Under the pieces are notes generated by a model. The model searched no databases. It was not told the origin of the DNA and saw only the letters and a program-made list of their open reading frames with translations. A stretch of 50,154 bases of DNA from an uncultured Thermomicrobiales bacterium. Lineage in GTDB: Bacteria > Chloroflexota > Chloroflexia > Thermomicrobiales > UBA6265. The stretch lies in the NCBI GenBank assembly GCA_902806335.1, contig CADCWG010000311.1, positions 1 through 50,154 on the forward strand, in the 5' to 3' direction. The position numbers were made by a program, and so were the translations under genes. Below, piece by piece: positions 8,937 through 18,166 of the stretch (the first letter of the stretch is position 1; each line of letters opens with the position of its first letter).

Positions 8937-9391
8937 TCGCTGGGCGCCGCGGGGCCTCCCGACTCACCTGATGCCGTGTCCGTCTCGGACAGGCGCTCAA
9001 GATGATCGTCGCCCGTCACGAGCCGAACCGCCCATGCCTGGGCGGGCTCGGCGAGGGCGGCGGTGGCCACGGCGACCGGGAGCAGGCGAGCTCGGTGGTC
9101 GGGCTCCGCGCCGCCGGCGGAATGGTCGACCAGCGTGACCGCGAAGAACTCTTCCAGCTTGTTGGTCCTGGCCGTCTCTGCGCCGACGTACTGGCGGGCA
9201 GCGCCGACCCTCCGTGGTGCCTCGACCGTGTACCCCGTCTCTTCCCGGACCTCGCGTCGCAGCGCGTCCTGCGGTGTCTCGGCGGCATTGACGCCACCGC
9301 CGGGTAGGTAGACGCCGTGGGGTGTCTCGAAGACCAGGACCTTCCCCGCGACGAGGGCCACCGCGTAGGCCCCGGCGCGCTCGACGCTCAT
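8921..9391 (-). CDS. NUDIX hydrolase
   Basis: This 156-aa cytosolic pyrophosphohydrolase acts on a nucleoside diphosphate linked to some other moiety. A complete NUDIX box sits at residues 32-54: G-x5-E at 32-38, then R46-E47-V-x-E50-E51-T-G53-Y54. The metal-binding glutamates are therefore intact. The ATG at 9391 gives the usual domain start (AGAYAVALVAG, first beta strand) but no clear ribosome site precedes it. Substrate class cannot be assigned. The gene ends inside the 3' end of the PPOX gene, a 16-bp convergent overlap. Confidence 0.88.
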   Translation of the reverse strand: MSVERAGAYAVALVAGKVLVFETPHGVYLPGGGVNAAETPQDALRREVREETGYTVEAPRRVGAARQYVGAETARTNKLEEFFAVTLVDHSAGGAEPDHRARLLPVAVATAALAEPAQAWAVRLVTGDDHLERLSETDTASGESGGPAAPSDQVSG

Positions 9392-9589
9392 GCCGTTGGC
9401 CGATGAGGTGCCGAACTGTGGGGCGTTGGCTCGTCGCCTCCGTCGCCTCCGTCGCCGTCGGGTCCGGCGGCGCATCCCCACCCGGGGCCTAGGGCCGTCC
9501 CTGGGCGGCCCCGTTCCTGCCATGGACCCAGACGGCAATCTTCGCGCGGGGACCAGGACCGCGGGCGCGGCGAGTCGAGGGGAGGGGGA

Positions 9590-9985
9590 ATGGCGCGGGA
9601 GCTGGCCGACGAGCGCTGCGTTGCCTGCCGGCGGGGATCGCCGCGGGTGACGGCCGAGGAGATGGCCGAGTTCCTGCCGGCCATGCCCGCCTGGCGCCTC
9701 GTCGAGGTGGACGGCGTGCCGCGTCTCGTGCGCGTCTTTCAGGCCCCCGACTATGCCGCTGGTCTGGCCCTTACCGTGCGCCTCGCCGGCCTCGCGGAGG
9801 CCGAAGGGCACCACCCGGCGATCCTCCTCGAATGGGATCGCGTCACGGTCTCGTGGTGGACCCACGCGATCGGGGGGCTGCACCGCAACGACCTGATCTT
9901 GGCGGCCAGGACCGACCGCCTCGCCGCCGACCTCGGCTTCTCGCCGGACGGGGCAGACCCCGGCTCCCCCGCGACCGGCGCATGA
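9590..9985 (+). CDS. phhB: Pterin-4a-carbinolamine dehydratase
   Basis: This 131-aa DCoH/PhhB-family protein dehydrates 4a-hydroxytetrahydrobiopterin, or works in a pterin-related molybdopterin context in bacteria without aromatic hydroxylases. The family signature is complete: EAEGHHP with H74, H75 and P76, then TH at 91-92 and GLHRND with D101. The N-terminal CVACRRGSPRVT segment is the usual DKCxACxG start. The C-terminus has a short Pro/Gly tail that is not conserved. ATG 9590 directly follows a gggaggggga ribosome site. The stop codon overlaps the ATG of the next gene (ATGA at 9982-9985), so the two are very likely translationally coupled. Confidence 0.92.
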   Translation: MARELADERCVACRRGSPRVTAEEMAEFLPAMPAWRLVEVDGVPRLVRVFQAPDYAAGLALTVRLAGLAEAEGHHPAILLEWDRVTVSWWTHAIGGLHRNDLILAARTDRLAADLGFSPDGADPGSPATGA

Positions 9986-10800
9986 CGCCACGCGTCCTGG
10001 CGGTCGACTGGTCGGGGGCGGCGGTCGGGGCCCGCAAGAAGATCTGGCTCGCCGAGGCGAGCGCGGACGGCCGCGGTCTGGTCCGCCTCGAGAACGGGCG
10101 CGACCGGGACGCGCTCGCCGACCACCTGATCGCCGTCGCCGAGGACGAGGCGGCGCTGGTCGTCGGCCTCGACTTCGCCTTCTCCCTGCCGGCCTGGTTC
10201 CTCGACGCGCGCGGCTACCGGGGTGCCGCCGACCTGTGGGCCGCCGCCGATCGCGACGCGGACGACTGGCTGGCGGCGGTGGAGCCACCGTTCTGGGGCC
10301 GGCCCGGCCACCCCCGGCCGCCGATGCCGAGCCAGTGGCGGAGGACGGAGCAGAGCGTGCCGGCCACCGGCGGCGTCCGGCCGAAGTCGGCGTTCCAGGT
10401 CGGCGGGGCGGGCGCGGTCGGGACCGGCTCCCTGCGCGGGATGCGCCTGCTCCACCGGCTCCGTGGCGCCGGGTTCTCGGTCTGGCCGTTCGACCCGCCC
10501 GGTCGGCCGCTGCTCGTCGAGATCTATCCCCGACTGCTGACCGGGCCGGTCGTGAAGTCGGACGTCGCCCACCGGGTCGCCCTGCTGGAGCGCGACTACC
10601 CCGGCTTCGCGATGGGCCACGCCGCCCGGGCCGCGTCCTCGGAGGACGCCTTCGACGCGGCCGTGTCGGCGCTGGTGATGGCCGCCCACCGCGGCGCCTT
10701 CGCCCGGCTGCCGGCGGTCGAGGACCCCAGGCTCGTCCGGGAAGGGCTGATCTGGTACCCCGGCTGGGAGCGCGACCTGGTCGCCACCGTCGGGGACTGA
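9982..10800 (+). CDS. DUF429 family protein (predicted RNase H-like fold)
   Basis: This is a 272-aa cytosolic protein of the DUF429 family, which structure predictions place near RNase H-like nucleases; its biological role is unknown. It opens with VLAVDWSGAA, a first beta strand carrying the family acidic residue (D). Later come VVGLDFAFSLPAWF with a second D, VEIYPRLLTG, and SSEDAFDAAVSALVMA with acidic residues near the C-terminus. This is the expected order of acidic positions. The ATG overlaps the stop of the pterin dehydratase gene by four bases. The pairing may be only for expression, since no functional link is known. Confidence 0.8.
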   Translation: MTPRVLAVDWSGAAVGARKKIWLAEASADGRGLVRLENGRDRDALADHLIAVAEDEAALVVGLDFAFSLPAWFLDARGYRGAADLWAAADRDADDWLAAVEPPFWGRPGHPRPPMPSQWRRTEQSVPATGGVRPKSAFQVGGAGAVGTGSLRGMRLLHRLRGAGFSVWPFDPPGRPLLVEIYPRLLTGPVVKSDVAHRVALLERDYPGFAMGHAARAASSEDAFDAAVSALVMAAHRGAFARLPAVEDPRLVREGLIWYPGWERDLVATVGD

Positions 10801-10999
10801 CGGCCCCCGCGAGGGACAGGGGGGCTCGTGAGGTCACCTGGGCCCCGAGCGTGGCAGTGGGGTTGCCCGGCGCCGATCACACCCCGCTGCCCCCGCTCCG
10901 GCGACTCCGCGACGGTCCGGTGGCGGGGGCGACGCGCCCGGTCGTGCGGTGTATCGTGCCGGCCGAGAAGAGCGGCGAACGAGCGGCGGGGGCGGGACA

Positions 11000-12034
11000 A
11001 TGAGCACGGGAACTGACGACGCGACCGGCAGCGGGGCGGCGGGACGGGGCGGCGGGAACGGGTCCCCGTCGACGCCCGACCCCGCGGCGAGTCAGCCCTT
11101 CGGGGAGACCGGCCTGACCGTGCCACCGCTCTGCCTCGGCACGGCGCCACTGGCCGACATGGGCGACACCTTCACCTATTCCCCCGGCGAGGAGCGCGCG
11201 CTGGCCACGATCCGGGCCTGCTTCAACTCCGAGATCACGTTCCTCGACACCGCCGCGTCCTACGGCGATGGGGTCGCCGAGCGGCGCCTCGGCGTCGTGG
11301 TCCGCGAACTCGGCGGCGTGCCCGACGGCTACCTGGTGGCCACCAAGGCCGATCGCGACCAGACGACCAAGGACTTTTCGGGGCCACAGATGCGGCGCTC
11401 GGTCGAGCGGAGCATGGGTCTGCTCGGGCTGGAGCACCTGCCGCTGGTCTACCTCCACGATCCCGAGCACGTGCCGTTCGAGGAGATCACCGCCCCTGGT
11501 GGCGCGCTGGAGGTCCTTCAGGACCTCCAGCGCGAGGGGCTGATCGGCGTGCTCGGGCTGGCCGGAGGGCCGGTCGACCTGATGATGCGCTACGTCGAGA
11601 CGGGGGCCTTCACCGCCCTGATCACCCACAACCGCTTCACCCTGGTCAACCGAAGCGCCGACCCGCTGCTCGACCTTGCCGCGGGGCGCGGGATGGGAAT
11701 CTGCAACGCGGCCCCCTACGGCAGCGGGATCCTCGCCAAGGGGCCGGACGCCTACCCCCGCTACGCCTACCAGGACGCCTCGCCGGAGCTCGTCGAGCGC
11801 GTCCGGCGGTTCGAGGCGATCTGCGGCGAGCACGGCGTGCCCCTCGCCGCCGCTGCCCTCCAGTTCTCGATGCGCGATCCCCGCGTCCACTCCACGATCG
11901 TCGGCATGACCCGGCCGGAGCGGATCGCGCAGACGCTCGGGCTCGCCCGCCACCCGATCCCCGACGGGCTCTGGGCTGAGCTGGCGGCGGTCCCGGTGGA
12001 CGGTGTGGACCCCGAGGAGCAGCGCTGGCGGTAG
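11000..12034 (+). CDS. Aldo/keto reductase
   Basis: This is a 344-aa NAD(P)H-dependent cytosolic reductase with the AKR TIM barrel. The catalytic tetrad is visible: D83 and Y88 (FLDTAASYGDG), K116 (VATKADRD) and H153 (VYLHDPE). The C-terminal STIVGMTRPERI segment is the cofactor-binding loop. The layout, with LGTAPLADMG at the start and a barrel that binds a sugar-like substrate, is closest to the D-threo-aldose/L-fucose dehydrogenase group. The first 35 residues are a Gly/Ser/Ala-rich extension. ATG 11000 follows a purine-rich ggcgggggcgggac stretch. A TATCGT -10-like hexamer lies about 45 bases upstream. Confidence 0.88.
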   Translation: MSTGTDDATGSGAAGRGGGNGSPSTPDPAASQPFGETGLTVPPLCLGTAPLADMGDTFTYSPGEERALATIRACFNSEITFLDTAASYGDGVAERRLGVVVRELGGVPDGYLVATKADRDQTTKDFSGPQMRRSVERSMGLLGLEHLPLVYLHDPEHVPFEEITAPGGALEVLQDLQREGLIGVLGLAGGPVDLMMRYVETGAFTALITHNRFTLVNRSADPLLDLAAGRGMGICNAAPYGSGILAKGPDAYPRYAYQDASPELVERVRRFEAICGEHGVPLAAAALQFSMRDPRVHSTIVGMTRPERIAQTLGLARHPIPDGLWAELAAVPVDGVDPEEQRWR

Positions 12035-12337
12035 TGCGACTCGGATGCCCCGGACCCCTCCCGTCGGGGCGCCCACGGCCACCACGGTTGGGGCAAGCCA
12101 CGGATTGGTCCCCGGGGACGCCCGTGGCGACCACCTTGGCCCGCTCCGAGTCACGCGCTCCGACCAGGCGGCGGGAGGCGCCCTCGTCGCCTCGTTGTCG
12201 CGCCGCGGGCGCCGCGGCGCGTGCCCTCGTCGGTCCGGTCGACGTTCACCACCATCCGACCGGATACTCCGTCGCCGGAGCGAGCTGCCGCGGCCGACCG
12301 TCTGACCGGCCGTCGCCGATAGCACGAAGAGGACAGG
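12035..12337. other. Gap between aldo/keto reductase and aminotransferase
   Basis: No gene or RNA is recognisable. There is a 6-bp GC stem shortly after the reductase stop (gccccg/cggggc). GC-rich palindromic text runs near 12205-12225. A ribosome site (agaggac) sits just before 12338. Confidence 0.4.
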
Positions 12338-13516
12338 ATGAAGATCGAGACATTCGCGCTCGAGCGCTGGATGACGACCTACGAGTTGACCGCGCGCTAC
12401 GACATCACCGAGAGCGGCATCGCGCCGATGACCGTGGCCGAGGTGATCGGCCTGGCGCCGGCCGACGAGCGCGAGGAGCTGCTGGCGCGGGTGCTCGGCA
12501 CCCGACTCGGCTACAGCGAGGCGCCCGGTTCCCACACCCTGCGGTCGCTGCTCGCCGAGACCTACGAGGAGACCGGCCCCGAGCACGTCCTCGTCACGAC
12601 GGGCGCGATCGAGGCCAACTTCCTCGCGTTCAACGTGCTGCTCGAGCCCGGCGATCACGTCGTCGCCGTCGCCCCGGCCTACCAGCAGCTCCACAGCGTG
12701 CCGCGGGCGATCGGGTGCGACGTCTCGCTGTGGCGGCTCCGCCCGGAGGACGGGTTCCGCTACGACCTGGACGAGCTGGAGCGGCTGCTCACGCCGCGGA
12801 CCCGCATGATCGTGGTCAACACGCCCCACAACCCGACCGGCACCGTCCTCTCCGACGACGAGCTGCGGCGGATCTACCGGCTCGCCGAGGAGCGCGGGGC
12901 CTGGCTGCTCTGCGACGAGGCCTACCGCTGGCTCGACGTCCCGGGCGGTGAGCCGCTCGCCCAGCCGGTCCGCAACCTCGGCCCGCGGGCGATCAGCGTC
13001 GGGACGTTCTCCAAGCCGTTCGGGCTACCGGGCCTGCGGACCGGCTGGCTGGCCGCGCCCGCCGACGTGATCGCCGCCTGCTGGGCGATGCGCGACTACG
13101 TCTCGCTCAGCCCCGGCGGACTGAACGACCTGCTCGCGTCCGTCGCCCTCGTCCACCGCGACCAGGTCATCGCGCGCAACCGCGGCATCGTCGCCGCCAA
13201 CCTCGCCGCGGCCGATGCCTGGTTCAACGAGCACGCCGATGTCGTCTCCTGGCAGCCGCCGCGGGGCGGCCTGCTGGCGATGGTCCGCTACGCCCTCGAC
13301 CTGGAGTCCCGCGACCTGGCCGACCGGCTGGCGAGCCAGTACGGGGTGATGCTCGCGCCCGGGTCCGCCTTCGGCTACGAGGGGTACCTGCGGCTGGGGG
13401 TCGGCGCCGTCCCGGAGACCTTCGCCGGCGGCCTCGCCCGCACCGCCGAGTGCCTCGCCGACCTCCGGGCCGGACGGGCGACGCCGGCCGGGTCCCTGAC
13501 CGCGGCCGGCGCCTAG
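12338..13516 (+). CDS. PLP-dependent aminotransferase, class I/II fold
   Basis: This is a 392-aa fold-type I PLP enzyme. The cofactor lysine is K226 in GTFSKPFGLPGLRTGW. Upstream motifs are VNTPHNPTG (the conserved N-P-x-G loop) and LLCDEAYRWLD (the aspartate that pairs with the pyridine nitrogen). The opening IETFALERWMTTYE and the GLPGLRTGW loop recall capreomycidine synthase-like and aspartate-type aminotransferases often annotated only as class I/II. Substrate is therefore open, with amino-acid transamination or beta/gamma-elimination both possible. ATG 12338 follows gaagaggac at a good distance. A 9-bp hairpin follows the stop. Confidence 0.88.
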   Translation: MKIETFALERWMTTYELTARYDITESGIAPMTVAEVIGLAPADEREELLARVLGTRLGYSEAPGSHTLRSLLAETYEETGPEHVLVTTGAIEANFLAFNVLLEPGDHVVAVAPAYQQLHSVPRAIGCDVSLWRLRPEDGFRYDLDELERLLTPRTRMIVVNTPHNPTGTVLSDDELRRIYRLAEERGAWLLCDEAYRWLDVPGGEPLAQPVRNLGPRAISVGTFSKPFGLPGLRTGWLAAPADVIAACWAMRDYVSLSPGGLNDLLASVALVHRDQVIARNRGIVAANLAAADAWFNEHADVVSWQPPRGGLLAMVRYALDLESRDLADRLASQYGVMLAPGSAFGYEGYLRLGVGAVPETFAGGLARTAECLADLRAGRATPAGSLTAAGA

Positions 13517-13530
13517 TCCGCGGCGGATGC

Positions 13531-13552
13531 GCCGGCGGGACCGCCTGCCGGC
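13531..13552 (+). terminator. Hairpin after the aminotransferase gene
   Basis: Bases 13531-13539 and 13544-13552 pair over nine positions, one of them G-U, around a four-base loop, starting 14 bp after the stop codon. No T tract follows. It is a likely 3'-end structure. Confidence 0.45.
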
Positions 13553-13749
13553 CGCGCCCTCCGGTATCCCCCTTAACCCCCTGACCGTGGTATGGGCCTT
13601 CGGGGACCCTTCTGTCCGTCCTCAGACGCGCCGGCCGCCGGTGGTCGGGGCGTTGGGCGGGTGACCGCCCCGCGCCCCGGTGGACTGGTCGGTGCGAGGG
13701 GGCGGGCAGGACTGGACGGGCGGTGGGCCGTCGCGCGGCGGGAGAGACG

Positions 13750-15618
13750 ATGAGCACCCGGGACCCCAGCTCCCGTCGGGACGGCTACCTGCCGATCGAC
13801 CGCTACGGCATCGTCGGGGACACCCGCACGGCCGCGCTCGTCGGCTGCGACGGGTCGGTCGACTGGCTCTGCTGGCCCCGGTTCGACGCGCCGAGCGTCT
13901 TCGGGCGGATCCTCGACGCCGGCCGGGGCGGCCACTTCCAGATCGCGCCGGTGGCCGACGGTCTGGCCGCCCGCGGCAGCCAGCTCTACTGGCCCGACAC
14001 CAACGTTCTGGTGACCCGGTTCCTCTCCTCCGACGGCGTCGCCGAGGTTACCGACTTCATGCCGGTCGGCGACGCGACCACCATGGGCGCCGAGGAGCAG
14101 TGCCTGGTCCGCCGGGTCGAGGCGGTCCGCGGCACGATCCGCTTCCGCGCCGTCTGCGAGCCCGCCTTCGACTATGCCCGGGCCGACCACGGTACCGAGA
14201 TCGTCGACGGCGGCGCGGTCTTCCAGGGGCCCGGACTCGCGCTCGGCCTCGCCGCCGACCGCGAGCTGCGGCGGACCGACCGGGGAGTCGAGTCGGAGTT
14301 CACGCTGGAGGAGGGAGAGCAGACGGTCTTCGTGCTGCGCGGCGCCGAGGCCGACCGGGGGTGCGGTCCCTGTCTGACGCCGATGGCGGCCGAGTCCGCG
14401 TTCACCGAGACGGTCGCCTACTGGCGTCGCTGGCTGGCGGGGTGCACCTACCGCGGCCGCTGGCGGGAAGTGGTCAACCGTTCGGCCCTGGTCCTCAAGC
14501 TGCTCACCTACGGGCCGACCGGGGCGATCATCGCGGCGCCGACGACCTCGCTCCCCGAGACGGTCGGCGGCGGGCGGAATTGGGATTACCGCTACGCCTG
14601 GCTGCGCGACGCGGCCTTCACCGTCTACGGTTTCCTCCGCATCGGCTTCACCGACGAGGCCGCCCGGTTCATGGACTGGATCGACGCCCGGAGCCACGAG
14701 CCGTGCGGCGACTCTCCGCTCCAGCTCGTCTACGGGATCGACGGCCGGCACGACCTCGACGAGCAGGCGTTGGACCACCTCGAAGGCTATCGCGGCAGCC
14801 GACCGGTCCGGATCGGCAACGGCGCCGCCGGGCAGCTCCAGCTCGACACCTACGGCGAGCTGCTCGACGCCGTCTACCTCTACAACAAGCACGGCGCGCC
14901 GATCTCCTACGAGCTGTGGGTCCACCTGCGCGAGGCGCTCGACTGGCTCGTTGACAACTGGCAGCGCCCGGACGAGGGGATCTGGGAGGTCCGCGGCGGC
15001 CGTCGCCACTTCACCTACTCGAAGCTGATGAGCTGGGTGGCCTTCGACCGCGGCCTCCGCCTGGCGGACAAGCGCTCGTTCCCGGCCCCGCGCGATCGGT
15101 GGCTGGAGACCCGCGACCGGATCTACGAGGAGGTGATGGAGCGGGCCTGGGACGAGGGGCTCGGGGCGTTCGTCCAGGCCTACGGCACCGACACGCTCGA
15201 CGCGGCGAGCCTCATCATGCCGCTGGTCTTCTTCCTCTCGCCGAACGACCCGCGGATGCTCAGCACGCTCGACGCGATCAACCGCCCGGTCGCCCGGGGC
15301 GGGCTGCTCGCGGGGGGGCTCGTCTACCGCTACGCGCCGGGGGACGGCGACGGGTTGGACGGCCTCGAGGGGACCTTCAACATGTGCAGCTTCTGGCTCG
15401 TCGAGGCGCTGACGCGCGCCGGCCGGCTGGAGGAGGCGCGCCTGACGTTCGAGCGGATGCTGAGCTATTCCAGCCCGCTCGGCCTCTATGCCGAGGAGAC
15501 CGGACCGGGCGGCGAGGCGCTCGGTAACTACCCCCAGGCCTTCACCCACCTCGCGCTGATCAGCGCCGCCTTCAACCTTGACCGGGCCCTCGACGGGCAC
15601 CGCCGCGGCGCCGGGTAG
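13750..15618 (+). CDS. Glycoside hydrolase family 15 (glucoamylase/trehalase-like)
   Basis: This 622-aa GH15 protein has an N-terminal beta-sandwich (trehalase-like) domain and a C-terminal (alpha/alpha)6 barrel. Family marks are [21 protein letters not shown] at the N-terminus (split here by the two-domain start), [25 protein letters not shown] with E370 as probable general acid, and [19 protein letters not shown] with E582/E583 as probable base. The lack of a signal peptide suggests cytosolic use on maltodextrins, trehalose or glycogen-derived glucans rather than secretion. ATG 13750 follows gggagagacg. The product should be glucose, released by inversion, by family precedent. Confidence 0.92.
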   Translation: MSTRDPSSRRDGYLPIDRYGIVGDTRTAALVGCDGSVDWLCWPRFDAPSVFGRILDAGRGGHFQIAPVADGLAARGSQLYWPDTNVLVTRFLSSDGVAEVTDFMPVGDATTMGAEEQCLVRRVEAVRGTIRFRAVCEPAFDYARADHGTEIVDGGAVFQGPGLALGLAADRELRRTDRGVESEFTLEEGEQTVFVLRGAEADRGCGPCLTPMAAESAFTETVAYWRRWLAGCTYRGRWREVVNRSALVLKLLTYGPTGAIIAAPTTSLPETVGGGRNWDYRYAWLRDAAFTVYGFLRIGFTDEAARFMDWIDARSHEPCGDSPLQLVYGIDGRHDLDEQALDHLEGYRGSRPVRIGNGAAGQLQLDTYGELLDAVYLYNKHGAPISYELWVHLREALDWLVDNWQRPDEGIWEVRGGRRHFTYSKLMSWVAFDRGLRLADKRSFPAPRDRWLETRDRIYEEVMERAWDEGLGAFVQAYGTDTLDAASLIMPLVFFLSPNDPRMLSTLDAINRPVARGGLLAGGLVYRYAPGDGDGLDGLEGTFNMCSFWLVEALTRAGRLEEARLTFERMLSYSSPLGLYAEETGPGGEALGNYPQAFTHLALISAAFNLDRALDGHRRGAG

Positions 15619-15650
15619 GTCCGTCCGGGCTCCGCGCGGAACCGTTGCCC

Positions 15651-15656
15651 TACCAT
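15651..15656 (+). promoter_or_regulatory. TACCAT -10-like element before the M3 peptidase gene
   Basis: TACCAT lies 33 bp after the GH15 stop and 85 bp before the TTG start of the peptidase gene. The sequence is one of five copies of this hexamer found in gene-upstream positions here. No -35 is evident. Confidence 0.4.
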
Positions 15657-15740
15657 TGCTCTGGACCGTTCCCGACCTGGCGGGGGGCCAATGCCTGTCC
15701 GCCCCACCGCGCACCGCCGCGCGCCGATCGGAGAAGACCG

Positions 15741-17582
15741 TTGGAGACCACCACCGCGCTCCCCCGCTGGGACATGACCGTCGTCTACCCGGGCGTCGAC
15801 TCGCCCGAGTTCGCCGCCGCGCTGGAGGGCCTCCTCGCCGACCTCGCGGCGCTCGAGGCGCTCTTCGACGGCCACGGTGTGCGGCGGGACGGCGCGCCGG
15901 CGGACCTCGACGCCGCCGCGGTGGCGTCCTTCGAGGAGGTCACCGAGCACCTCAACCGCGTCGAGGCGACGCGCCACACAATCGAGGCCTACCTCCAGGC
16001 GTTCGTCACCACCGACACCCGGGACAGCCTGGCCCAGGCGCGCCTCAGCGAGCTGCAGCAGCGCGGTGTCCGCCTCTCCCAGCTCCGGACCCGCTACCAG
16101 GCCTGGGTCGGTGGGTTCGACCTCGGTGCCCTCGCGGCGCGCTCGGCGATTGCCCGCGAGCACACCTTTCCGCTGGCCATGGCCACCGTCGCGGCTGCCC
16201 ACCAGATGAGCCCGGCCGAGGAGGACCTGGCGGCCGCCCTCGATCCATCCGGGGCGGGGGCCTGGGAGAAGCTGCACGGCGATCTCACCTCGCAGCTGAG
16301 CGTGCCGCTCGAGGTCCGGCCGGGAGAGGGGATCCAGGACCTGCCGATGAGCGCGGTGCGCAACCTGGGCTACGACCCCGACCGCGAGGTCCGCCGCCGG
16401 GCCTACGAGGCGGAGCTGGGCGCCTGGGAGCGCGCCGCGCTCCCGCTCGCCGCCGCGATGAACGGGATCAAGGGGCAGGTCGGCACGCTGGCCGCCCGGC
16501 GTGGCTGGGCGGATCCGCTCGACGAGGCGCTCCACCGCAATCGGATCGACCGCGCCACCCTCGACGCGATGCTCGGGGCCGCCGAGGAGGCGTTCCCCGA
16601 CCTCCGGCGCTATCTCCGAGCCAAGGCGCGGGCGCTGGGTGTTCCCGTCCTCGCCTGGTACGACCTCTTCGCGCCGGTCGCCGCCCGGGGGGCGGGAGGG
16701 GCCGACGGCGCCGGGCCGAGCTGGTCCTACGAGGCCGGCACGGCGTTAGTCCGCGAGCAGTTCGGCGCCTACTCGCCGCGGCTGCGGGACTTCGCCGACC
16801 GGGCCTTCCGCGAGCGCTGGGTCGACGCCGGGCCCCGGCCGGGCAAGGTCGGCGGCGCGTTCTGCATGGCGCTGCGGGGTGAGGAGTCGCGGATCCTCTC
16901 CAACTACCACCCGGGGTACGGCGGGGTCGCCACGCTCGCCCACGAGCTCGGCCACGCCTACCACAACCTCAACCTGGCCGGCCTGACGCCCCTCCAGCGG
17001 CAGACCCCGATGACGCTGGCCGAGACGGCGAGCACCTTCTGCGAGACCATCGTTCGCGACGCGGCGCTCCGCGACGCTGACCCGGCCGCGGGGCTGGTGA
17101 TCCTGGAGGCGTCGCTCCAGGGCACCTGCCAGACGATCGTCGACATCACCAGCCGGTTCCGGTTCGAATCGGCGGTCTTCGCCGGCCGCCGGGAGCGGGA
17201 GCTGAGCATCGACGAGCTCCGCGACCTGATGCTCGACGCCCAGCGAGGCACCTACGGCGACGGCCTGGACGGGGCCGCGCTCCACCCCTACATGTGGGCG
17301 GTGAAGCCCCACTACTACGCGACGGCGTCGTTCTACAACTACCCCTACCTGTTCGGCCTGCTCTTCGGCCTCGGGCTCTACGCGGAGTTCGGGCGCGACC
17401 CCGAGGGCTTCCGCGGCCGCTACGACGACCTCCTCGCGTCGACCGGCCGCGCCGACGCCGCCACCCTCGCCGCCCGCTTCGGGATCGACCTCCGGTCTCC
17501 CGACTTCTGGCGGTCCAGCCTCGACCTGATCCGGGCCGACATCGACCGGTTCGAGGCGCTCGTGGCGGCCGCGGTCGCCTGA
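15741..17582 (+). CDS. M3 family oligoendopeptidase (PepF-like)
   Basis: This is a 613-aa cytosolic zinc metallopeptidase that cuts short peptides. The zinc motif is HELGH at residues 401-405, followed by LAETASTFCET with the third ligand glutamate about 25-30 residues later, as in the M3 family. The C-terminal KPHYYATASFYNYPY-type segment with H and two Y supports substrate binding. The TTG at 15741 is chosen because ggag lies seven bases upstream and the family start (LPRWDMTVVYPG) follows. No ATG gives a sensible alternative at this end. Length agrees with PepF proteins of about 600 aa. Confidence 0.9.
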   Translation: METTTALPRWDMTVVYPGVDSPEFAAALEGLLADLAALEALFDGHGVRRDGAPADLDAAAVASFEEVTEHLNRVEATRHTIEAYLQAFVTTDTRDSLAQARLSELQQRGVRLSQLRTRYQAWVGGFDLGALAARSAIAREHTFPLAMATVAAAHQMSPAEEDLAAALDPSGAGAWEKLHGDLTSQLSVPLEVRPGEGIQDLPMSAVRNLGYDPDREVRRRAYEAELGAWERAALPLAAAMNGIKGQVGTLAARRGWADPLDEALHRNRIDRATLDAMLGAAEEAFPDLRRYLRAKARALGVPVLAWYDLFAPVAARGAGGADGAGPSWSYEAGTALVREQFGAYSPRLRDFADRAFRERWVDAGPRPGKVGGAFCMALRGEESRILSNYHPGYGGVATLAHELGHAYHNLNLAGLTPLQRQTPMTLAETASTFCETIVRDAALRDADPAAGLVILEASLQGTCQTIVDITSRFRFESAVFAGRRERELSIDELRDLMLDAQRGTYGDGLDGAALHPYMWAVKPHYYATASFYNYPYLFGLLFGLGLYAEFGRDPEGFRGRYDDLLASTGRADAATLAARFGIDLRSPDFWRSSLDLIRADIDRFEALVAAAVA

Positions 17583-18166
17583 CCGCCCGAGGCGCCCCGA
17601 ACGGGAGGGGACCGGTCACGACGGTTCGCCGCCGACCCGCGCGGGTACGGGCCCGATCCGCTCCGACGGCACCGGGCTGTTCGGCGTCGGTACCGAAGCG
17701 CGCTGCCGTCCGGGCCCGCCCAGGACGCGCCTCCAGGTCGGAGACCCGGGCCGGCCGCCCCCGAGACGGCCGCGAGCCAGCCGGGGAAGGCCCCGGCGAT
17801 CACTTCGGCACCGAATAGGCCCCCCTGGTCGGGCCTTGACGCCGGTGGCGCGGCCGGGCCAGGTGGCCGGGCCGGAGAACCGTACCAAGGTGACTTCTCC
17901 AACCAGCGTGGATGGGGCGGCGTGTGCGTTGGATCCAGGGGGCGCTCAACCGGGGTCGCGCGGGGCGCGGACGGCCAGTACGGGATCCGGGCGATCGTCG
18001 TGGCTTCTCCCCGCTGGCCCGCCGCAGGACTGTGCCGGCTCGGTGCCTGAGCCGCTGACCTCGCGGCTTGCCGCGAATGGGCAGATTCGCCGGCGCACCC
18101 AAACCACCACCGAACAGACGGGAGCGGGACAACGCGCGGGGACGAGGACCGGGGAGGCGCGGTGCT
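17583..18166. other. Gap between M3 peptidase and glycosyltransferase
   Basis: About 580 bp without a convincing gene on either strand. The longer frames through it have no ribosome site and no family likeness. No strong hairpin or promoter is visible. Confidence 0.45.
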